From Christensenella sp. UBA5489 (GTDB lineage Bacteria > Bacillota > Clostridia > Christensenellales > UBA1242): DNA of 64,000 bases. Shown piece after piece: positions 25,872 to 34,869 of the stretch; within the stretch, counting starts at the first letter, position 1, and each line of letters opens with the position of its first letter. Where the stretch lies: contig DIPL01000014.1 of the NCBI GenBank assembly GCA_002424095.1, positions 43,415 through 107,414 of the forward strand, given 5' to 3'. Position numbers and translations under genes: made by a program. A model generated the notes under the pieces. The model did not search any database. It was not told the DNA's origin and worked only from the letters and a program-made list of their open reading frames with translations.

Positions 25872-27197
25872 ATGAATAAAAAACTTGCAAAAAGAAATTT
25901 CATAAGTATAGCAATTCTTATAATAATATTAATCACTATGTGTTTCGCAAACTTTCCTATTCCCGCAACGACACAAAGATTTGTAGGATTCGCAAACGCA
26001 ATAACAACTGATATTGACCTTTCAGGCGGTTTTGTGGCACAGTACGAAATGAAATTTCCCGACGAAATAGTTGACAGAAATCAAAAAGTCAAAGATACCG
26101 CAGATTTTATAAATAATAAGTTAATTGAATACGGTTACAAAAGCGCAAGTGTTTCAGTCGCAGGAGGATTGACAGAAGACACGACCGCAAATCAATTATA
26201 TATTGAAGTTCCTAATCTAATGTATGCTAAGGAAGTGCTTAATGCGGTTGTCGCTGATGGAAATTTATATATAAGGACCACGGAAACCACCGAAGTTGGG
26301 GAAAATGACCTTTCAGGTGAAGATATTTCAAACGCTTTTTCAACTTTCACGCAACTCACAGCCAGTGAGTATAAATGGGGAACAACAATTGAACTTTCTG
26401 ATGAAGGTGCAACAAAAATAAAAAAATTAACGGAAAGTGGAAGTGGTACGATTTATATTTATATCGGCGATGAAATTTTTTCCAACATTTCCTTTTCAAA
26501 CCAAATAACAGACAATTCTCTTTATGTCTACGGTTCTTCTCCGAATAAAGACTCAGCAAACATATATGCATTTACACTTCTTATGGCAAAACAAGAAGTA
26601 AGTTTTGAACTAATTGGAGACCAAATTTCAACCATTTCGCCACTTCTCGGCGAAAATACGTTATTATTTTTACTGATTGCCGTAATCTTGATTATAGCGC
26701 TATTTATTTTTGTAATGGTGTTGATTTTTGGTGATTTTGGATATCTTGCAGGTTTATCTCTTGCAATATATTTTGCTTTAATTATGTTCTTTATGCAAGC
26801 CGTACCGATTTTTGTGCTTTCAATCAGCGGTATAATCGGTGCTTTAATTGGACTTCTTTTGTTATTTAGTAGTTTTTATATAATTTTTGATAATATAAAA
26901 AGCGGATATGCCGAAGGTAAAAAAATTCCATTATCGACGAAATCAGGTTTTAGTAAATCTATAATGACTATTGTTGATTTAAATGTTATAGCAATCATTT
27001 TTGCAATTATTATATATTTTGTTGGAGCCCCGCTAACACATAGTTTTGCGTTTGCTCTCGGTTTAGGTGCACTTTTAAATATGCCTGTTGCATTGCTTAC
27101 AACTAAATCATTTACTAAATGGTATTTAAGCTTTAACAGTACAAAGCCAAATAAACTGCGTATGAAAAGGGAGGCAACAATAAATGAACTTGACTAA
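25872..27197 (+). CDS. secD: Divergent protein translocase subunit SecD
   Basis: A 441-residue SecD-like membrane protein. It has one N-terminal membrane helix, an external domain beginning with the diagnostic DIDLSGGFVAQYEM, and five C-terminal membrane helices (from about residue 255). SecD with SecF normally uses the proton gradient to help pull proteins out of the SecYEG channel. The conserved helix carrying AVDAN-V-L-I-x-E-R-I-K in other SecDs reads LLLLFSSFYIIFDNIKSGY here, so the proton-path aspartate (Asp519 in E. coli) is absent, while the later DxN motif is kept (VDLNVIA). The start is ATG 25872. The frame is open six codons further to TTG 25854, but that codon overlaps the GGAG site. 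It overlaps secF by 14 bases. Confidence 0.85.
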   Translation: MNKKLAKRNFISIAILIIILITMCFANFPIPATTQRFVGFANAITTDIDLSGGFVAQYEMKFPDEIVDRNQKVKDTADFINNKLIEYGYKSASVSVAGGLTEDTTANQLYIEVPNLMYAKEVLNAVVADGNLYIRTTETTEVGENDLSGEDISNAFSTFTQLTASEYKWGTTIELSDEGATKIKKLTESGSGTIYIYIGDEIFSNISFSNQITDNSLYVYGSSPNKDSANIYAFTLLMAKQEVSFELIGDQISTISPLLGENTLLFLLIAVILIIALFIFVMVLIFGDFGYLAGLSLAIYFALIMFFMQAVPIFVLSISGIIGALIGLLLLFSSFYIIFDNIKSGYAEGKKIPLSTKSGFSKSIMTIVDLNVIAIIFAIIIYFVGAPLTHSFAFALGLGALLNMPVALLTTKSFTKWYLSFNSTKPNKLRMKREATINELD

Positions 27198-28194
27198 ATT
27201 TTTTAAAAGCGGAATAGCAACTCTTATAATTCTAGCGCTAGGTCTTGTTTTGCTTTTTACAATGAATTTCAATAAAAGTTTTGACTATACCGGCGGCACA
27301 ATGATTTCAATCAATACAACTGAGTTTGAAATTGTAGAGGCGAAAAATAAAGTAAATGAAGTGTTAGCGGAAAATGATTTACGTGCATCCTTCATTAGTG
27401 CTGGTGAAAACGATATGGGAGATTGTTTGATTGTTAAATATCAAATTTTCGAAAATATAAATAAAACAAATGAAAAGGTACGTAACGATTTATTTGAAAC
27501 CTTTAACTATGATTCTGCTGATATTTTAGAAGAAAAATATATCACAATGCAAACAAACGCAGAACCTGCTTATGGAGCAGAAATCTTCATAAAAGCATTT
27601 TTAGCATCACTTGTGGCAGTAGTTGCCGTTGCACTTTATATGGTTGCAAGGCATAATTTAACTTCGGGCTTTGTGATGATTGCCGTTGCGATTTTAGATT
27701 TAGGAATTATGCTTTCATTAACTATAATTGCAAGAATTCCAATAAGTCATTATGTTGGATTGGCAATTTTGGGAACAGTAGCAGTATCAATATCTATGAG
27801 TTTCTTGATTTTGAATCGAATTAATAAAAATGCAAATGACGAGAAAAATGTTTCGTTAAATAATAGCCAACTTGTCGATATGTCAGCTAAAGAAAATAAA
27901 AATAGAAATCTTTATTTTGGACTTGCGTTTATTGCAGCGCTTACTTTAGTAGCTATATGGATTGATGGGACTGCTAGTTTTATGTTACTAGCCTTAATAC
28001 TTGGTATTTTGGGATGTGTATTTTCTTCTTATTATATAACGCCGACTCTTTGGGCAAGAGCATATTTTAGAAAGATTAAAAAACAGAAAACAACACAAGA
28101 GAAGTCCAATACTAAAAAAGATATGGGTATGGAAAATTTGAATGACGGAAATGACGACATAAGTGGAACTGTCGAAATTGATGATAATAATTAA
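27184..28194 (+). CDS. secF: Divergent protein translocase subunit SecF
   Basis: A 336-residue SecF-like protein and partner of SecD. It has an N-terminal helix, the diagnostic SFDYTGGTMISIN, and five C-terminal helices starting with AYGAEIFIKAFLASLVAVVA. In other SecFs the fourth helix contains GYSxND-(S/T)-x-V-V-x-D-R-I-R-E-N. Here the equivalent reads VAVSISMSFLILNRINKN, so the proton-path aspartate (Asp213 in E. coli) is replaced, while the flanking R-I-x-x-N is still recognisable. The C-terminal 45 residues are a charged cytoplasmic tail. It begins within the end of secD and its stop codon directly abuts the rsmA start, so secD-secF-rsmA form one operon. Confidence 0.85.
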   Translation: MNLTKFFKSGIATLIILALGLVLLFTMNFNKSFDYTGGTMISINTTEFEIVEAKNKVNEVLAENDLRASFISAGENDMGDCLIVKYQIFENINKTNEKVRNDLFETFNYDSADILEEKYITMQTNAEPAYGAEIFIKAFLASLVAVVAVALYMVARHNLTSGFVMIAVAILDLGIMLSLTIIARIPISHYVGLAILGTVAVSISMSFLILNRINKNANDEKNVSLNNSQLVDMSAKENKNRNLYFGLAFIAALTLVAIWIDGTASFMLLALILGILGCVFSSYYITPTLWARAYFRKIKKQKTTQEKSNTKKDMGMENLNDGNDDISGTVEIDDNN

Positions 28195-29031
28195 ATGAAT
28201 CAAAACGAAACTAAATTTAAAGATATAAAACATTCTGAACCGTTTAAACATAATAAAAAATTCGGTCAAAATTTTTTAAGTGATAAAAATTTATTAAACG
28301 CCATTGTTGCCGACAGTGGCGTTTCAAAAAATGATGAAGTTTTAGAAATAGGTACTGGTGCGGGAGCGTTAACTGAAGCAATCGCAAAAAAAGCGAAAAG
28401 GGTTGTTTCGTATGAAATTGACAAAAAATTAACTGAATTTTTGAAAGAAAAATTTTCTAACACAAAGAACGTAGAAATAAAATTTATGAATATTTTGAAA
28501 TTTCCGATGAATGAAATTGAAAAAGATTTCATTGGCGATTTTTATATAATTGCAAATTTACCATTTTATATAACAACTCCACTGATTTTTAAGTTTTTAG
28601 AACAAACAAACAAAGCAAAAAATCTCACTCTTATGGTTCAAAAAGAAGTGGCTGAAAAAATGGTCGCTGTTTCAGGAAATAAAAATTATGGAATTTTAAG
28701 CGTTATGATAAACTATTATTGTGATGCAAAAATAACCCGTAACGTAAAAAAAGAAATGTTCCGCCCACGTCCAAAAGTGGATTCTGCTGTCATTAAGTTG
28801 ACCCGAAAACCTGATGCTTTTTATAACCCTGAATTCACACAATTTGTCGCAAAATGTTTTGCAATGAAGAGAAAAACTCTTACAAATAATCTTTTGCAAA
28901 GCAACCTTAAAAAAGAAAACATACTTGTTGCTTTTGAAAATCTTAAAATTCCGCCAATGTCTCGTGCAGAAAATTTAATTTTAAATCAATTTCGACAACT
29001 ATTCTCCGAACTTACCCAAAATCGACATTAA
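28195..29031 (+). CDS. rsmA: 16S rRNA dimethyladenosine transferase RsmA (KsgA)
   Basis: A 278-residue methyltransferase that dimethylates the two adjacent adenosines in the 3'-terminal hairpin of 16S rRNA (A1518 and A1519 in E. coli), a late step in 30S assembly. The N-terminal signature KKFGQNFLSDKNLL is followed by the SAM motif VLEIGTGAGALTEAIAKKAK and the catalytic motif IANLPFYITTPLI (NLPF in place of the usual NLPY). The ATG directly follows the secF stop codon with no intervening base and no clear ribosome binding site, so it is read by translational coupling. The length is normal. Confidence 0.95.
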   Translation: MNQNETKFKDIKHSEPFKHNKKFGQNFLSDKNLLNAIVADSGVSKNDEVLEIGTGAGALTEAIAKKAKRVVSYEIDKKLTEFLKEKFSNTKNVEIKFMNILKFPMNEIEKDFIGDFYIIANLPFYITTPLIFKFLEQTNKAKNLTLMVQKEVAEKMVAVSGNKNYGILSVMINYYCDAKITRNVKKEMFRPRPKVDSAVIKLTRKPDAFYNPEFTQFVAKCFAMKRKTLTNNLLQSNLKKENILVAFENLKIPPMSRAENLILNQFRQLFSELTQNRH

Positions 29032-29150
29032 TTTTATGACCGTTTGAATTTTTATCTCATATAATATTTAAGATATATAAATATATACTTATTAAATTTA
29101 TATGATTTTAAAAAAAATTATAGAATTAATTTTGGAAAAATGGAGAATTT

Positions 29151-30182
29151 ATGATATACAAAAAATCTGTTGTATTGAGTTCAATCGACAATTCTTTAAA
29201 AAAAGCGGTTTTAAACCTTGATGGAAAAACTGGCAAGATTAAAGGCGAAGTCAAATTATATAATTTTACAGAAGAACCCATGACTGAACTTTCGCTCGGT
29301 CTTTTAATCGACCAAAAAATTCATAAAATAAACCTTTCGAGAGTTGGCTATATGGCTTATACATCGGATTCAGTTTTTATAAATATTCCCGAAAACTGTA
29401 CGTGTGCCTTGTTTGGTTCAAAAAGCGGAAAATCTGAACCACTTTTGCTTGGTGCGATTTCAGGGAGCAGTGCGTCTTTGGAAGAAAGGTTGATTTCCGG
29501 ATTGCGTGCATTGGAACAAACTTCTGCTTCGGTAGCGGGGAAAATTTTGAGTGAAAGTAAAATTGAATTCGACGATGATGAAGAAATTGAAGAAGAAATT
29601 GATAATTGTTTAAAAAAAACAACTTGTGAAAATTGTACTTATAAATCAGTCTTTTATAAAAATAAAAAAGATTTTCGTACTTCGTCAAAAGATTTAAACA
29701 ATTTTGAGTATTTAGAAAAGAATATTAATTCAGATAAAAATAGTGGCTCTGATAATAATTCGGACTATAAAAATAGTCAATTAATTGATGAAACTAAGAA
29801 AAATATAAAAAACGGAGAATTAAAAACTCCCACAGAAAACAGTGTTTATTTCTTTGATGAAATAAGTTCTCAAATTAATAAACTTTTTGACAATTATCCG
29901 ACAGATGAGATTCTTTGCGATATAATTCCGAATTCTAAGTGGGTTAAAGTCGATTATGAAAACGATGAAAAATTTTATGTTGTTGGACTTATATATTCGA
30001 ACAGCGAAGTGAAATATGTTTGCTACGGTTTTCCTGCTATGTGGACAAAATTGCCGCCCGCAGATTTCAATGAAAAAGCACAATGGCTCCCGATTGATGT
30101 TGAAGAGCCGCATGGTAACGGATATTGGATAACATATCAAGATGCACAGGATGGAGAAATGGTGCGTGTTGACATAATTTAA
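29151..30182 (+). CDS. Conserved hypothetical protein, two-domain
   Basis: A 343-residue soluble protein. Residues 1-130 are beta-rich (VVLSSIDNSLKKAVLNLDGK, later FGSKSGKSEPLLLGAISG). Residues 140-230 are a charged, Asn/Lys/Asp-rich linker with a small Cys cluster (CLKKTTCENCTY). Residues 240-343 form a C-terminal domain with aromatic strands: KFYVVGLIYSNSEVKYVCYGFP, then QWLPIDVEEPHGNGYWITYQ. From memory, similar 'YVVG-x-I-Y ... Y-I/V-CYG-x-P ... GYW-x-x-YQDA' C-termini occur in unnamed clostridial proteins. The function is unknown. The ATG has GGAG five bases upstream. It is convergent with the CYTH-like gene. Confidence 0.7.
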   Translation: MIYKKSVVLSSIDNSLKKAVLNLDGKTGKIKGEVKLYNFTEEPMTELSLGLLIDQKIHKINLSRVGYMAYTSDSVFINIPENCTCALFGSKSGKSEPLLLGAISGSSASLEERLISGLRALEQTSASVAGKILSESKIEFDDDEEIEEEIDNCLKKTTCENCTYKSVFYKNKKDFRTSSKDLNNFEYLEKNINSDKNSGSDNNSDYKNSQLIDETKKNIKNGELKTPTENSVYFFDEISSQINKLFDNYPTDEILCDIIPNSKWVKVDYENDEKFYVVGLIYSNSEVKYVCYGFPAMWTKLPPADFNEKAQWLPIDVEEPHGNGYWITYQDAQDGEMVRVDII

Positions 30183-30249
30183 AAAACCAACAATTAATTT
30201 TGTGAGTTAAAATTTTATTTAATAAAATTATTTTTTGATTATTTATAAT

Positions 30250-30954
30250 TTACTTCTTATCATCCTTTTTAGTAGGTGGCTGAGTAATTCGATTTGCATA
30301 TTCGTAATGCGTCTCATTTTTTGCAAAAATATCTTTACAATATTTTTCTAATAATCTTATAAAATTCTTATATGCTGGTAAAAAGCTTTTCGGTGCTAAA
30401 AGTTCAATTGTAAGTTCTTTATTTTTTCTTTGCTGTTTAGTTGCTGTGTTATTGTATACCACGTCTTCAAAATAAAGATTGCTTTTAAATCCAGTACCGT
30501 TGAAGGCTTTGTATACAGTAGTTTTAATGTTTACGATGATTTTTGGTCTAACGTTTTTTATAACGTATTCCAAATCAATTGAAAATTGAGTGGAAAACAT
30601 GGATGTAATTCCGTTAATTAAATAGAAACTATGCATATATGGAGTATCAGAATGTTTAATTTGATGTCTATAAATTTCATTTCTTTTCAGTTTTGAAGTA
30701 CTTGGTAAAATACTACGTCTTTGAATCACAAAATAATATTTCCCTTTTTCCCAAGTTTTATATAACAAAATACCAGTGTTTGTCAATAAGTTTTCTGGCG
30801 TGTCATAATAAATAATACTATATTTATACCGTCCTTCATAAGAGAATTCATCAATATTTAAACTTCTCGCCTGAGAAAGAATTTTTTTTTCGGCGACATT
30901 TGTTAAAATGTCATACCTTTTAAATTTATCATCTTCTAAATATGCGGTTTCCAT
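30250..30954 (-). CDS. Possible CYTH/triphosphate-tunnel-like protein
   Basis: A 234-residue protein. The segment YSIIYYDTPENLLTNTGILLYKTWEKGKYYFVIQRR matches the CYTH pattern of a YYDTP-x(3)-L motif followed by alternating basic residues. Later FSIDLEYVIKNVRPKIIVN and LYFEDVVYN ... ELTIELLAPK resemble the second half of the tunnel. CYTH enzymes hydrolyse triphosphates with a metal held by an N-terminal E-x-E-x-K, which I do not find (the N-terminus reads YLEDDKFKRYDI). The protein may therefore be inactive or bind polyphosphate rather than hydrolyse it. The start ATG has GGAG six bases upstream. It is a single-gene unit. Confidence 0.5.
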   Translation of the reverse strand: METAYLEDDKFKRYDILTNVAEKKILSQARSLNIDEFSYEGRYKYSIIYYDTPENLLTNTGILLYKTWEKGKYYFVIQRRSILPSTSKLKRNEIYRHQIKHSDTPYMHSFYLINGITSMFSTQFSIDLEYVIKNVRPKIIVNIKTTVYKAFNGTGFKSNLYFEDVVYNNTATKQQRKNKELTIELLAPKSFLPAYKNFIRLLEKYCKDIFAKNETHYEYANRITQPPTKKDDKK

Positions 30955-31088
30955 TTAAAACTCCACTTTAATATTTCTTATATTATACAATTAAAATCAA
31001 TTAAAAATCAAGCAAATTAAATAGTTTACGATTATATTTTAATTCTTAAATTTATATTTACATTGTTTAATAAAAATTAATTAATATA

Positions 31089-31117
31089 TTGAAAAAATGT
31101 TTAAAATGAATTATAAT
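31089..31117 (+). promoter_or_regulatory. SigA promoter of prfA
   Basis: TTGAAA (31089-31094), a 17-base spacer and TATAAT (31112-31117), 45 bases before the start codon. Confidence 0.7.
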
Positions 31118-31161
31118 TATTATGCAAGGCAACTTGTGTGAATTAATAAAAAGGATACTAA

Positions 31162-32232
31162 ATGATAGAGAAGACGAAAAAAATCAAACAAAGATATGAT
31201 GAATTGACACTGCTTGTAACAAATCAGGAAATTATAGCCGATAATAAGCAAATGAAAAAATTAATTAAAGAAAGAAACGCAATTGAAGAAATTGCAGATA
31301 TTCATCAAATTCTAGAAAAAACATTAAATGAAAAAGCAGAAACCGAAGAAATTTTGAAAAACGAAAAAGAAAACGAAATAAAGCATTTATTCGAAGATGA
31401 ATTGGTTTTAATTAACAAACATATCAATGAATTGGAAGAAAAAATTAAAGTGCTTTTGCTTCCAAAAGATGAAAATGACGAAAATAATGTTATTATTGAA
31501 ATAAGACAAGCTGCGGGCGGTGATGAATCCGCTCTTTTCGGTAGACAGCTTATGAATATGTATATTCGCTATGCCGAGCGTAAAGGTTGGAAAGTTGAAA
31601 TTATTAACATTTCAGAAAGCGAAATAGGTGGAATAAAAGAAGTAACTTTTATAATAAAAGGGAAAAATGCTTATAAAAATCTAAAATTTGAAAGCGGCGT
31701 GCATAGGGTTCAGCGTGTTCCTGAAACTGAATCGCAGGGCAGGGTTCACACGTCAACCACAACCGTTGCGGTTTTGCCCGAAGTTGAAGAAGTTGATTTT
31801 GAAATATATGATAAAGATATAAAAATAGATACATATCGGGCGAGTGGTGCCGGTGGACAGCATATCAACAAAACCGACAGTGCAATTCGGATAACTCATT
31901 TGCCGACAGGCATTGTTGTTTCTTGTCAAGATGAAAGGTCGCAGATTAAAAATAAGGAACGTGCAATGAAAGTTTTAAAATCTAAACTATATGATTTTTA
32001 TAAGGGAAAAATTGAAAGCGAATATAAAGAAAACAGAAAAAATCAAATAGGCACTGGTGATAGAAGCGAGAGAATAAGGACATATAATTTTCCGCAAAGC
32101 AGAATAACCGATCATAGAATAAATTTTTCAATTTTTTCGATAGACGACTTTATGGACGGGAATATTCAAGTTTTAACTGATGAACTTTTAAGAGAAGACC
32201 AAAGAGTTAAATTAGAGCATAATACATTTTGA
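31162..32232 (+). CDS. prfA: Peptide chain release factor 1
   Basis: A 356-residue class I release factor that recognises UAA and UAG and triggers peptide release. The GGQ motif is at residues 231-233 in ASGAGGQHINKTDS. The codon-recognition P-x-T motif (PET, 187-189) is in QRVPETESQGRVHTS, which separates it from RF2, where SPF is found. The N-terminal domain is a charged coiled coil. The length is normal. A good promoter lies upstream. No prmC gene follows, unlike many bacteria. Confidence 0.95.
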   Translation: MIEKTKKIKQRYDELTLLVTNQEIIADNKQMKKLIKERNAIEEIADIHQILEKTLNEKAETEEILKNEKENEIKHLFEDELVLINKHINELEEKIKVLLLPKDENDENNVIIEIRQAAGGDESALFGRQLMNMYIRYAERKGWKVEIINISESEIGGIKEVTFIIKGKNAYKNLKFESGVHRVQRVPETESQGRVHTSTTTVAVLPEVEEVDFEIYDKDIKIDTYRASGAGGQHINKTDSAIRITHLPTGIVVSCQDERSQIKNKERAMKVLKSKLYDFYKGKIESEYKENRKNQIGTGDRSERIRTYNFPQSRITDHRINFSIFSIDDFMDGNIQVLTDELLREDQRVKLEHNTF

Positions 32233-32301
32233 AATAAAAGGCTAAAATTATCTCTTTGCTTTAATGCAACAAATTCTAAAACAAACTGAAAAAAATATAT
32301 C

Positions 32302-32330
32302 TTGCATTTATTTAAGAAAATTGATATAAT
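32302..32330 (+). promoter_or_regulatory. SigA promoter of the 32367 gene
   Basis: TTGCAT (32302-32307), a 17-base spacer and TATAAT (32325-32330). Confidence 0.65.
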
Positions 32331-32366
32331 AATTAATATAAGAATAAATTAATTAAGGATAAAAAG

Positions 32367-33758
32367 ATGCCGCAGAATTCAAAAAGTGGACTAAAAGTTT
32401 TTATTTTTCTTTTAATAGCAATAATAGGCTCAATCATACTAGGCATTGGTGCTTTCTTAATACTATCTCCCGGTTCGGAAATATTTGGTATATCTTATAA
32501 TTGCAATATAGACAAAACCACGGTAAGTAAACTTCAAGTATATGGCACGGAAGTTGACATTAATATATCGCAATATAATAAAGTTGTTATTGAAACAAAA
32601 GATGCAAAAGTAAAAGTGGCACGTGGTTATGATAATGCTGCGGTAACAAATTTTGAAATAGATAAAAGTTCCTATGGATTTTATTATGTTGGCGATAAAG
32701 TAGATTATACTTATAACATATACTCCTCCGGAGATACTCTATTTTTTAAATTAAATGAGCCTGAATATTCTTTTTTAAAGTTAAGAGCGCAAACCGAATT
32801 GATATTAAATATTAACGCAAATCAACAACTTCAAGAAAACCTATCTTTTGATATAATTACGCAAAATGGAGGCATTGAAATCGGCGGAGCAACTTCTTTA
32901 ACTGAAGCAACAACATATCCGATAAATCTAAATAATATATCAATTCAAACAGAAAGCGGTGTTATAACTTTCAATGATACGGCTTTTGTTAAAAATGATA
33001 TAGATTTAGAAAACAGCAGTGGTACAGTATTGTTTAAAAGTGAATTAAATTCGAATAATGTAAATATAAAGTCAAATAATGTAAATGTTAATTCGAATGA
33101 TTTGAATGTAATAAATTTGAATATTGAAAGTACAAAGAGTGACATTAAGATTGGAAACGTTTCTGGAAATGTTTATTTGGATGTTACAGCAGGAATATTT
33201 AATTTTAAACAAATATATGGCAATTTTATTTCATCTGAAAAAATTGATTCTGCTCGAATATTAATTGAAAAAGTTGATGGGAATGTACAAATTTGCAACA
33301 ATCAGGGAAGATTTACGGTTGATATTAAAGATACGAACGGAGAAATAAATATTTTGACTGATGCGGGAAATGTGAAAATAGGAAATATTCGTAAACAAGC
33401 CACTATTGAAACTCGCACTGCAAATGTTGATGTAACAGTTGCCCAAAATAATAAAAATAGAGTAATGGTTGAAACAAAAAATGGAAGCGTAAAAGCAGAT
33501 TTTAAAAGTATTCTTGAAGGACACGAAATAACGACCGAAAGAGGACGAATTGAAATGAGATGTTCGATTCAATGTGCTTTTTATTTGAATGCAAATTCTG
33601 ATAACGGTTATATAAATACGGTTTGGAAAGGCGAAAGAACAAAAGGGAAAAAAATTATAAACTCTTCTATTGGAAGTGAGAATCCGAATTCAATGAACAA
33701 ATTAACGCTTTTCTCCAACTATGGCGACATTATAATGGATAGATATGGTGGCGATTAA
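32367..33758 (+). CDS. Membrane-anchored beta-repeat protein (DUF4097-like)
   Basis: A 463-residue protein with an uncleaved N-terminal membrane helix (residues 9-34, VFIFLLIAIIGSIILGIGAF) and a long extracellular region. This region is made of many short strands, each with a turn such as NVNIKSNNVNVNSNDLNVIN, forming a beta-solenoid of the DUF4097 'putative adhesin' type. Near residues 215-260 the repeats become Asn/Ser-rich and nearly regular. The function is unknown. DUF4097 proteins in Firmicutes are often next to envelope-stress regulators, but none is seen here. The start ATG has AAGGA upstream. The next gene begins 46 bases later. Confidence 0.75.
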   Translation: MPQNSKSGLKVFIFLLIAIIGSIILGIGAFLILSPGSEIFGISYNCNIDKTTVSKLQVYGTEVDINISQYNKVVIETKDAKVKVARGYDNAAVTNFEIDKSSYGFYYVGDKVDYTYNIYSSGDTLFFKLNEPEYSFLKLRAQTELILNINANQQLQENLSFDIITQNGGIEIGGATSLTEATTYPINLNNISIQTESGVITFNDTAFVKNDIDLENSSGTVLFKSELNSNNVNIKSNNVNVNSNDLNVINLNIESTKSDIKIGNVSGNVYLDVTAGIFNFKQIYGNFISSEKIDSARILIEKVDGNVQICNNQGRFTVDIKDTNGEINILTDAGNVKIGNIRKQATIETRTANVDVTVAQNNKNRVMVETKNGSVKADFKSILEGHEITTERGRIEMRCSIQCAFYLNANSDNGYINTVWKGERTKGKKIINSSIGSENPNSMNKLTLFSNYGDIIMDRYGGD

Positions 33759-33804
33759 TAGATTATTTCAAAATCTACGTGTCTAAAATTAAGGGGAAAT
33801 ATAA

Positions 33805-34404
33805 TTGGAAAAGGAAACAGTATTATCAAGTATTGAAAAATTTGCAGTTGAGAATAAAGTTCCTATATTATTGCCTGAGTCTAGAACTGTTTTAAAAGAA
33901 ATCATAAAAAGTCGAAAGCCACAAAATATATTGGAAATTGGTACTGCGATAGGTTATTCTGGCTGCTTAATGTTACTCAATTCGCATGAAAGCAAATTGA
34001 CAACAATTGAAAAAGATAGCAATATGATTGAAGTTGCGAAATCTAATTTCCAACATGTTGATTTAATGGATAGAGTTTTTCTTTTGCACGGCGATGCAAC
34101 CGAAATAATAAAAAACTTGCCGAAAAAGTATGATTTTATTTTTTTAGATGGACCGAAATCCCAATATGTTCATCAGTTACCTTTTTTGTTAGATATATTG
34201 AATGAAAAGGGATTGATTCTTGCAGATAATGTATGTTTTAGGGGGCTCGTATTTTCAAAAAGTGATTTGCCTAAAAAAAATAAATATAAAACAATAGTTA
34301 AAAATTTACGAAAATTTATTGATGATGTGAAAAATAATCCGAGTTTAAAATATGAGATTTTAGAGATTGGAGATGGTTTAATGATAATTCAGAAAGCCGA
34401 ATAA
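33805..34404 (+). CDS. Class I SAM-dependent O-methyltransferase (TrmR-like)
   Basis: A 199-residue methyltransferase of the catechol/caffeoyl-CoA O-methyltransferase family. The SAM motif NILEIGTAIGYSGCLMLL is at about residues 40-57, followed by LTTIEKDSNMIEVAKSNF, and the metal-binding region YDFIFLDGPKSQYVHQLPFLLD and GLILADNVCFRG. In Bacillus the closest kind of enzyme is TrmR (YrrM), which methylates 5-hydroxyuridine at the wobble position of tRNA. That assignment is inferred from size and motifs only. The start is TTG at 33805 after GGGGAAA. A hairpin terminator follows. Confidence 0.8.
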   Translation: MEKETVLSSIEKFAVENKVPILLPESRTVLKEIIKSRKPQNILEIGTAIGYSGCLMLLNSHESKLTTIEKDSNMIEVAKSNFQHVDLMDRVFLLHGDATEIIKNLPKKYDFIFLDGPKSQYVHQLPFLLDILNEKGLILADNVCFRGLVFSKSDLPKKNKYKTIVKNLRKFIDDVKNNPSLKYEILEIGDGLMIIQKAE

Positions 34405-34405
34405 C

Positions 34406-34437
34406 AATGCATATTGTTAGATATTTATGCATTTTTT
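34406..34437 (+). terminator. Terminator after the O-methyltransferase gene
   Basis: AATGCATA (34406-34413) pairs with TATGCATT (34426-34433) and runs into a T tract. It begins directly after the stop codon. Confidence 0.6.
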
Positions 34438-34609
34438 AAAACTACTTACGTATATCTTTTTAAATTGTTTTCTAATGTTTAATAAACTTAATTTGCCGAT
34501 ACAAACGGCTCTTTTTTATATTAAAATTAATTTTCAAAATAAGAATATATACACAATATATTGCATAATTTTAAGGGCTTAGGAAAAACTAATATTAAGG
34601 AGGATAAAA

Positions 34610-34777
34610 ATGAGAGAGATTCTTTTTGGCGTTGCGCTAGGCACTGTGCTTGGGGCGTTATTATATAAGAAAAATGAATGTGCGAAAGATTTAATAGACC
34701 AGGGCGAGCAAATGGTGAAGAAAGAAATTGAAAAAATGGAAAAAGAAAATAACCAAAGTAAAAAGAAAGCATCTTAG
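34610..34777 (+). CDS. Small membrane protein, 55 residues
   Basis: A 55-residue protein: MREILFGVALGTVLGALLYK at the N-terminus is a single membrane helix with a Gly-x-x-x-Gly-like face, followed by an amphipathic, Lys/Glu-rich helix of about 35 residues. The layout is like small YtxH-type membrane proteins. The function is unknown. The start is well supported by AAGGAGG six bases before the ATG. It is a single-gene unit with a terminator about 45 bases past its stop. Confidence 0.7.
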   Translation: MREILFGVALGTVLGALLYKKNECAKDLIDQGEQMVKKEIEKMEKENNQSKKKAS

Positions 34778-34822
34778 ACTTTTGGTTATTCTCTTATAAA
34801 ATTCTATTAATGTGTAAGAAAC

Positions 34823-34853
34823 AAACGCATAGTGTATAATTATGCGTTTTTTT
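34823..34853 (+). terminator. Terminator between the 55-residue gene and trxB
   Basis: AAACGCATA (34823-34831) pairs with TATGCGTTT (34841-34849) and continues into T residues. A weaker T-rich run on the other side means it may also serve trxB. Confidence 0.8.
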
Positions 34854-34869
34854 ATTTCGAAATTTTTAA

